Assembly (NCBI RefSeq): GCF_000774145.1
Contig: NZ_KN322985.1
Coordinates: 874,590 to 938,589 of the forward strand
Reading direction: 5' to 3'
DNA length: 64,000 nucleotides
DNA from: Pseudomonas mediterranea CFBP 5447
Lineage (GTDB): Bacteria; Pseudomonadota; Gammaproteobacteria; Pseudomonadales; Pseudomonadaceae
The notes below the pieces were generated by a model. That model was not told where the DNA came from and did no database searches. It saw only the letters and a list, made by a program, of their open reading frames with translations. The position numbers and the translations under genes are program-made. How positions within the stretch are numbered: position 1 is the stretch's first letter; each line of letters begins with the position of its first letter. This document shows positions 59,500-64,000 of the stretch, in pieces.

Positions 59500-59984
59500 C
59501 TAGTAGAAGCGGTCTTCCTGCTTCATGCCATAAATGCGCCCGAACGTCCTGAAGGAGATCCAAAGGAACAACAACGTCAGCAATACCCCGCCCGCCATGA
59601 CGATAAAGCTGGCGCGATTGGTGTGCAGCTCGGTGGCGATGCTACTGATTTGGGGTAACCAGCGTGAGTAAAGCAGTGGAATCTCTTCACCTACTTTGTA
59701 CTGATAATGTTCGCTGTAGCGCTGGTCAAAGTATTCCTCTTCATGAACCTGTTGATCACTGTCGACATACCGGTAATGAATGATGACACCGTTGGGATTC
59801 ATCGGGATGCCTTCCAGATGCGTCACCGTGCCCTTCACCTCCACAGGGGTCCAGCGAATGGCGCCATAAATGGTCCCTGAGTGTTGTGCCAGTGAGGCTA
59901 GAAACAGCAGCAAGATGCAAGCAATCGTCAGCAGGACTATGCGGTTGTAGAGGTGATCTTTTCAGCTTCACGCGGGTAAAACAT
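59500..59984 (-). pseudogene. DUF3592-like two-span membrane protein with an N-terminal frameshift
   Basis: From ATG 59984 (GAGGGA upstream) the frame reads MFYPREAEKIT and then meets TAG at codon 16. One base added near 59952 restores MFYPREAEKIT-LYNRIVLLTI and then an unbroken frame of 137 further residues. The restored protein has a first membrane span (LLTIACILLLFLASLA), an exposed domain (YRYVDSDQQVHEEEYFDQRY) and a second span (IVMAGGVLLTLLFLWISF), the DUF3592 layout. The frame that remains open alone starts mid-span at a TTG with no ribosome site. Either the gene is broken or the base is a sequencing error. Confidence 0.75.
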
Positions 59985-60095
59985 GCTCCGGTCCCTCGGG
60001 TTAGATTCTTCCGCCCCCTATCGGCGTTTGGTCCAACAACTTGAATTTTTCCAGTGATTTGCCCTTGTTCCTGGGGGCGTCTATCGGGCTTTACA

Positions 60096-60138
60096 GGGCT
60101 GCTGCGCAGCCCAGCGGGAGCAAGCTCCCTCGCCACGG
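60096..60138. repeat. Single family B REP
   Basis: GCTGCTGCGCAGCCCAGCGG then GAGCAAGCTCCCTCGCCACG, one unpaired copy downstream of the XRE-cupin gene. Confidence 0.8.
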
Positions 60139-60182
60139 GTTGATGGTTGTCCTTACCTGAGCCGCATGACGATCAGTTGCCT

Positions 60183-60749
60183 CTACGCGTTCTCATCTTT
60201 TTCGGCCGCCTCATCGCTATGCACCACCACCAACAACTGCGCCTGAACATCCCCCACCGAACGCAGCCGATGGGGCTTTTGCGCATTGAAATGCAAGGCA
60301 TCACCGCGATTCAGCAGCACGCGCTCGTTCATGAAGTCCACTTCCACCTGCCCCTCATGCACGAATAGAAACTCCTCCCCCGTGTGTTCCTTGAACGCGT
60401 GGTGCGCGGTGAATTCGGTTGCGGGGTAGAGGATGAAGGGCAACAGGCTGCGCTCGGAAACCTGATGGGCCAGGACCGCGTATTCGGAGCTGCCGCTGCT
60501 CGACGCCAGCGAGCGTCGGTCTTCGCTGCGCACCAGGCTGTAGCTGTCGAGGGAGACGTTTTCCTCAGAGAACAATTCTTCGACGTTGACGTTCAGCGCC
60601 TTGGCGAGCTTGAGCGCGGTGGCGATGGAGGGCGTGCTCAGCCCGCGTTCCACCTTGGACAGATAGCTCTTGGTCATCGCGGTTTTTTCAGCCAGGACGT
60701 CCAGTGTCATCCCGAGTTTTTTCCTGAGCAATTTCAAGCGAATGGACAT
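60183..60749 (-). CDS. XRE-cupin transcriptional regulator
   Basis: A 188-residue regulator with an N-terminal HTH (residues 4-58: RLKLLRKKLGMTLDVLAEKT) and a C-terminal cupin domain (about 115-182: HTGEEFLFVHEGQVEVDF). Such proteins sense small metabolites in the cupin barrel. It is divergent from the aldolase-lyase operon, with a perfect palindrome in the promoter region. ATG 60749 is used; 17 codons upstream are open but run into the operator. Confidence 0.88.
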   Translation of the reverse strand: MSIRLKLLRKKLGMTLDVLAEKTAMTKSYLSKVERGLSTPSIATALKLAKALNVNVEELFSEENVSLDSYSLVRSEDRRSLASSSGSSEYAVLAHQVSERSLLPFILYPATEFTAHHAFKEHTGEEFLFVHEGQVEVDFMNERVLLNRGDALHFNAQKPHRLRSVGDVQAQLLVVVHSDEAAEKDENA

Positions 60750-60787
60750 AGGTAACCAACATTTCCTGGGAAACGGACAATCAACGT

Positions 60788-60815
60788 TTGCAAATGACAC
60801 TTTGTGTCATATAGT
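60788..60815 (+). promoter_or_regulatory. Predicted promoter of the aldolase operon
   Basis: TTGCAA (60788-60793), a 16-base spacer, then TATAGT (60810-60815). The spacer is filled by the palindrome described next. Confidence 0.6.
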
Positions 60816-60829
60816 ATTTTTTGTGTCAT
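60794..60829. promoter_or_regulatory. XRE-cupin operator (candidate)
   Basis: ATGACAC-TTT-GTGTCAT at 60794-60810 is a perfect 7-bp inverted repeat between the -35 and -10. A further half-site GTGTCAT lies at 60823-60829. This is likely the repressor's binding region for both directions. Confidence 0.7.
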
Positions 60830-60899
60830 TAGCACCTTCCTTTCACAGCTTCCATGACGCGGATCAAGAACGGTCAAAGAACGAATCAGGAGAACGGAT

Positions 60900-61682
60900 A
60901 TGAGCAAGACACTGGCGACACCCAAGGACCAACTGGTCCAGCACGCTGTTAACCAGATGCAAAAATCACTGCCGGATAATACGTGGACTGTACGACAAAA
61001 GCTGGCATTGACCTGCCGCATCCTGTTCGAGAACGGTCACGACTCGGGCCTGGCCGGGCAGATTACCGCGCGCGGGCCGCAGCCGGGCACCTACTACACC
61101 CAGCAATTGGGCCTGGGCTTCGACGAAATCACCGCCGGCAATCTGCTGCTGATCAATGAAGATCTGGAGGTGCTGGAGGGCCACGGCATTCCCAACCCGG
61201 CCAACCGCTTTCACACCTGGGTTTACCGCGCCCGGCCGGACGTGAACTGCATTATCCACACCCACCCGACCCACATCGCCGCGCTGTCGATGCTGGAGGT
61301 GCCCTTGCAGATTTCCCACATGGACCTCTGCCCGCTCTACGAGGACTGCGCGTTCCTGGAGGGCTGGCCGGGTGTGCCGGTGGGCAACGAGGAAGGCGAA
61401 TTGATCGCCGGCGCCCTGGGCGACAAGCGCGCCATCCTGCTTTCCCACCACGGCCAGTTGTCCACCGGCACCACCGTGGAGGAGGCCTGCAACATCGCCC
61501 AACTGATCGAACGCGCCGCGAAGCTGCAATTGCTCGCCATGGCGGCCGGCGAGGTGAAACCGATCCTGCCGCACCTGGGTCGCGAAGCCCACGACTGGAT
61601 CGCCCGCCCCAAGCGTCACGCCGCCGCCTTCAACTACTACGCCCGGCAGAACCTGCGCCAACACGCCGATTGCCTGAACTGA
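60900..61682 (+). CDS. Class II aldolase/adducin-family protein
   Basis: A 260-residue enzyme of the fuculose-phosphate aldolase fold. Zinc ligands appear as HTHPTH near residue 119 and HHGQLSTG near 180. Residue Glu in the FENGHDSGLAGQITARG region contributes near 43. Members cleave or decarboxylate phosphorylated or free hydroxy-acids. ATG 60900 follows AGGAGAACGGAT. The 19-base gap to the DapA-like gene indicates an operon. Confidence 0.85.
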   Translation: MSKTLATPKDQLVQHAVNQMQKSLPDNTWTVRQKLALTCRILFENGHDSGLAGQITARGPQPGTYYTQQLGLGFDEITAGNLLLINEDLEVLEGHGIPNPANRFHTWVYRARPDVNCIIHTHPTHIAALSMLEVPLQISHMDLCPLYEDCAFLEGWPGVPVGNEEGELIAGALGDKRAILLSHHGQLSTGTTVEEACNIAQLIERAAKLQLLAMAAGEVKPILPHLGREAHDWIARPKRHAAAFNYYARQNLRQHADCLN

Positions 61683-61701
61683 ACCCATTAGGAGCCACGC
61701 C

Positions 61702-62589
61702 ATGTCTACCCCCAATATCCACGGCATCATCGGTTACACCATCACGCCCTTCTCCGCCGACGGCCAAGGCTTGGACCTGGACGCACTGGGCCAGTCCATC
61801 GACCGCCTGATCGACAGCGGCGTCCACGCCATCGCGCCGTTGGGCAGCACCGGCGAGGGCGCTTACCTGAGCGATGCGGAGTGGGATCAGGTCAGCGAAT
61901 TCAGCATTGCCCGCGTCGCCGGCCGGGTGCCGACGGTGGTCAGCGTGTCGGACCTGACCACCGCCAAGGCGGTACGCCGCGCACGCTTTGCCCAAGCGAA
62001 GGGCGCCGACGCGGTGATGGTATTGCCGGCCTCTTACTGGAAACTGAGCGAGGCGGAAATCCTGGCCCATTACCAGACCATCGGCGCCAGCATCGACCTG
62101 CCCATCATGCTCTACAACAACCCGGCCACCAGCGGCATCGACATGTCCGTGGAGCTGATCTTGCGGATTTTCAACGCGGTGGCGAACGTCACCATGGTCA
62201 AGGAGAGCACCGGCGACATCCAGCGCATGCACAAGCTGCAGCTATTGGGCGAGGGCCAGGTGCCGTTCTACAACGGTTGCAACCCACTGGCCCTGGAAGC
62301 CTTCGCGGCCGGCGCCAAGGGCTGGTGCACCGCAGCGCCGAACCTGATCCCGCAGCTCAACCTCGACCTGTATGACGCCGTGCTGGCCAACGACCTGGAC
62401 CGGGCCCGGGCGCTGTTCTATCGTCAACTGCCGCTGCTGGACTTCATCCTCAAGGGCGGCTTGCCCGCTACCATCAAGGCGGGTCTATGCAGCCTTGGCC
62501 TGGAGGTCGGTGATCCGCGCTTGCCGGTGTTCCCACTCGACGAGGCGCGTATTAGCCAATTGCAGACGATGTTGAATCAACTGCGCTGA
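61702..62589 (+). CDS. DapA-family (dihydrodipicolinate synthase-like) lyase/synthase
   Basis: A 295-residue class I aldolase of the DapA/NAL family. Conserved motifs are GSTGEGAYLS near residue 47, LYNNPATSGIDMS near 134 and the Schiff-base lysine in MVKESTGDI near 160. It is downstream of a class II aldolase and under an XRE-cupin regulator, not near lysine genes. A catabolic role on a keto-acid such as a deoxy-sugar acid is therefore more likely than lysine synthesis. Substrate unknown. Confidence 0.87.
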   Translation: MSTPNIHGIIGYTITPFSADGQGLDLDALGQSIDRLIDSGVHAIAPLGSTGEGAYLSDAEWDQVSEFSIARVAGRVPTVVSVSDLTTAKAVRRARFAQAKGADAVMVLPASYWKLSEAEILAHYQTIGASIDLPIMLYNNPATSGIDMSVELILRIFNAVANVTMVKESTGDIQRMHKLQLLGEGQVPFYNGCNPLALEAFAAGAKGWCTAAPNLIPQLNLDLYDAVLANDLDRARALFYRQLPLLDFILKGGLPATIKAGLCSLGLEVGDPRLPVFPLDEARISQLQTMLNQLR

Positions 62590-62688
62590 ATCGCGCTGTG
62601 CGATTGCGACCGGCGGGCGGGCGGGCCATCCTGTTCGGTCGCTGTCGTCCTAATGGGTGAGCGCCGCCATGGCCACCGAGGTAATGAG

Positions 62689-62955
62689 ATGAACACCTAT
62701 CAACCCTTGAACTGCGACCTGCATGACTACCTGGAGATCGCCTGCCTGTACGGCTACACGCTGGACATCGAACTGACTGACGGCCAACGCCTGACAGCCC
62801 GCGCGATCACCACGCGTACCGCTCGCACGCGGGAGGAGTTTCTCGATGTGGACACGGCGGACGGTCGCCTGGAGATTCGCCTCGATCAGTTATTGGCGAT
62901 TACGCCGCAGGATCACAACGCCCGGTTTGGCCGGGTTGTGCTGGCGACTGGGTAA
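62689..62955 (+). CDS. rof: Rho-binding antiterminator Rof
   Basis: An 88-residue protein beginning MNTYQPLNCDLHDYLEIACL. This matches the Rof (YaeO) family, which binds Rho and blocks its access to RNA. The compact beta-barrel pattern (LDIELTDGQRLTARAIT, EEFLDVDTADGRLEIRLDQL) fits. ATG 62689 follows GAGGTAATGAG. Confidence 0.85.
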   Translation: MNTYQPLNCDLHDYLEIACLYGYTLDIELTDGQRLTARAITTRTARTREEFLDVDTADGRLEIRLDQLLAITPQDHNARFGRVVLATG

Positions 62956-62973
62956 TCCGTTCAGACGTGCCCC

Positions 62974-63204
62974 TCAACGCTTTGTCCCAAACAACTTGTC
63001 GGCAAGCTGCCGACCTCGCTCCAGCCCTTCAGCCGTCAACCAGATCGATTTATTCCTGTTTACCGGATCGCTGATGAGACCTTGTTCGTGCAGTCGGTTC
63101 ATGACTTCGAAGTCGAAACCTTTCCAGGCGTTGCCGGTGTCGGAACTGAAGGCTGCCAACAAGGCAAGCACCGCTTCTTCTATCAATTTGTCGTCGTAAT
63201 CCAT
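62974..63204 (-). CDS. DUF6429 family protein
   Basis: A 76-residue protein starting MDYDDKLIEEAVLALLAAFS with AWKGFDFEVMNRLHEQGLIS and a final WLTAEGLERGRQL segment. It is the winged-helix-like DUF6429 fold, whose function is unknown. ATG 63204 is used; 15 codons are open upstream but look unrelated. Confidence 0.8.
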   Translation of the reverse strand: MDYDDKLIEEAVLALLAAFSSDTGNAWKGFDFEVMNRLHEQGLISDPVNRNKSIWLTAEGLERGRQLADKLFGTKR

Positions 63205-63360
63205 GGTCGCTACTCCACTCGTACTTAGCTGGTAACGCCGAATCAGCATCAGCGTCCCTAAACCCTATCTGGTCAAAGATAAGACAGTCTAGCTATCCGA
63301 CGGGGCTGTGTAGTCAAAGAGGTCCAGCCTCATCAAGCTATTTGAGACGTCTTTCGGCCC

Positions 63361-63624
63361 TTAGCCTTTGTGCTCAAACTCCCACCCCTTACAGGCCAGG
63401 GCCACATGCTTAGGAATCATTGAGATCCCGCGGCTGTAAGCAGTGATGGTGCGACGGATAAAGCCCGGCTCCTGCGCGGCAGTCGTCAGTGAAAGTTTGT
63501 TGGCGGCCATCCAGCTTTTGAATGCCTGGGTCGGCATCACCTCACCGGTCTGCTCCAACGCCAACCAATGCAAGGTAACAACCACGAGTTCAAGATCATC
63601 ACCCAGCTCACATCGAAACCCCAT
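63361..63624 (-). CDS. Small helix-turn-helix protein, possibly truncated
   Basis: The C-terminal 55 residues (TQAFKSWMAANKLSLTTAAQ, RRTITAYSRGISMIP, HVALACKGWEFE) look like a one-domain Cro-type HTH. Residues 1-29 (MGFRCELGDDLELVVVTLHW...) resemble the tail of a DUF2442-like domain whose front is missing. A stop precedes codon 1 by eight codons. The HTH could start at ATG 63537 (GGTGAGGTG upstream), giving 58 residues. The loop AAQEPGFIRRTI has lost the usual small residues, hinting at decay. Confidence 0.5.
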   Translation of the reverse strand: MGFRCELGDDLELVVVTLHWLALEQTGEVMPTQAFKSWMAANKLSLTTAAQEPGFIRRTITAYSRGISMIPKHVALACKGWEFEHKG

Positions 63625-63811
63625 TCGCCCACTTGGGCGGTGGCGACGTTATTCCCACACACAAGAAATCTGACAGCCTCCGGGTCTACACCATCCGCAT
63701 CTACTGCATTTAGGAAAACGGAACAATCATTCCAAGAAACCTCCTACAACTCTGTCCATAGATCCCGCGTTAGCGTCTGTCCTGCCTCTATTGGACGAGA
63801 CTCTCTAGGTT

Positions 63812-64000
63812 GTGACACGCAAAAAAGACATCCCCCAAGTCAAGAACCCGCCCGGCGGCGACGGGCATTACGTCACCTATCGGGACATGACACCCAGCGA
63901 ACTGGCCGAGCGTGAAGCCGGACAATTGAAGTACGAAGCCATGCTTGCCCGACAGGCCGCCTATGAAAAGGAACGCTGGACCAAGGTCGATAAAACGCTA
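63812..64000 (+). CDS. S-type pyocin/bacteriocin N-terminus (partial)
   Basis: GTG 63812 opens a frame that runs off the right edge, giving 63 residues: MTRKKDIPQVKNPPGGDGHY, then VTYRDMTPSELAEREAGQLK and onward. A Lys/Arg/Pro-rich start, a GHYVTYRDMT segment and a long charged helix are, from memory, the beginning of Pseudomonas S-type pyocin-like proteins. These carry DNase or other killing domains at the far end and are followed by an immunity gene. Neither is in the window. A weak ribosome site (CTAGG) precedes the GTG. Confidence 0.5.
   Translation, partial: MTRKKDIPQVKNPPGGDGHYVTYRDMTPSELAEREAGQLKYEAMLARQAAYEKERWTKVDKTL

Noticed and set aside
59756..60136. A 126-codon minus-strand ORF over the DUF3592 region
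   Set aside because: Its first part is REP sequence and its later part is an out-of-frame reading of the DUF3592-like gene.
63568..63915. A 115-codon plus-strand ORF near the right edge
   Set aside because: It overlaps the HTH fragment and the bacteriocin start in other frames, and its peptide is Ser/Arg/Pro-rich with no family pattern.

Overview
The window looks like a chromosomal segment of a Pseudomonas from the P. fluorescens group. The evidence is the gene order and protein sequences of the isc-hsc-fdx-iscX-ndk-rlmN-pilW-rodZ-ispG-hisS-yfgM-bamB-der series, guaBA, queA-tgt-yajC-secDF, and many copies of two Pseudomonas-type REP repeats (one built on GTGGGAGCGAGCCTGCTCGC, one on TGGCGAGGGAGCTTGCTCCC). 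All calls come from reading the sequence and from family knowledge; no database search was run.

Layout. 1-2.0 kb: the start of a DUF6632-type membrane protein and a delta-60-repeat protein. 2.1-10.5 kb: a complete trehalose PTS locus. treP (EIIBC), trehalose-6-phosphate hydrolase, a LamB-type porin, an EIIA-HPr-EI fusion and a stand-alone EIIB lacking its phosphorylatable cysteine lie on the minus strand. They diverge from the GntR repressor treR, with two palindromic operators sitting on the promoter. 10.7-16 kb: accessory genes next to guaA, namely a methyltransferase plus thioredoxin-reductase-like enzyme under a divergent TetR regulator, a 165-bp hairpin element, and an NmrA-like protein divergent from a LysR regulator. 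Three related terminator modules (2.05, 13.39 and 15.98 kb) punctuate this stretch.

16-28 kb: core genes guaA, guaB, a zinc-ribbon protein, a TauE-type transporter, xseA, an M23 peptidase, leuA (with a candidate leader peptide), a small coiled-coil protein, an omega-amidase and a PLP aminotransferase. The last two form a plausible methionine-salvage pair. 28-52.3 kb: almost wholly housekeeping. It holds envelope assembly and GTPase genes (der, bamB, yfgM), isoprenoid and translation genes, pilus and cell-shape genes, the Fe-S assembly operon under IscR, cysE, trmJ, suhB, and the Sec accessory/queuosine operon.

52.4-64 kb: accessory again, starting at a tRNA-Leu(CAA). It includes an unknown 109-aa protein, a tightly coupled small-protein/PIN-domain pair resembling a toxin-antitoxin module, an orphan polytopic membrane protein, a small tyrosine-phosphatase-like protein with a coupled 64-aa partner, and a LysR/TauE pair. 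Further on are a DUF6124 protein, two small membrane proteins (one frameshifted), an XRE-cupin regulator divergent from a class II aldolase plus DapA-like lyase operon, Rof, a DUF6429 protein, an HTH fragment, and the first 63 codons of what looks like an S-type bacteriocin at the window edge.

The most notable items are the Cys-less EIIB, the terminator-module repeats around the guaA accessory block, the 165-bp hairpin element, the coupled PIN pair, the thiol-chemistry cassette at 10.75-13.3 kb, and an 18-base complement of the 16S rRNA 530-loop region in the leader of the phosphatase operon.
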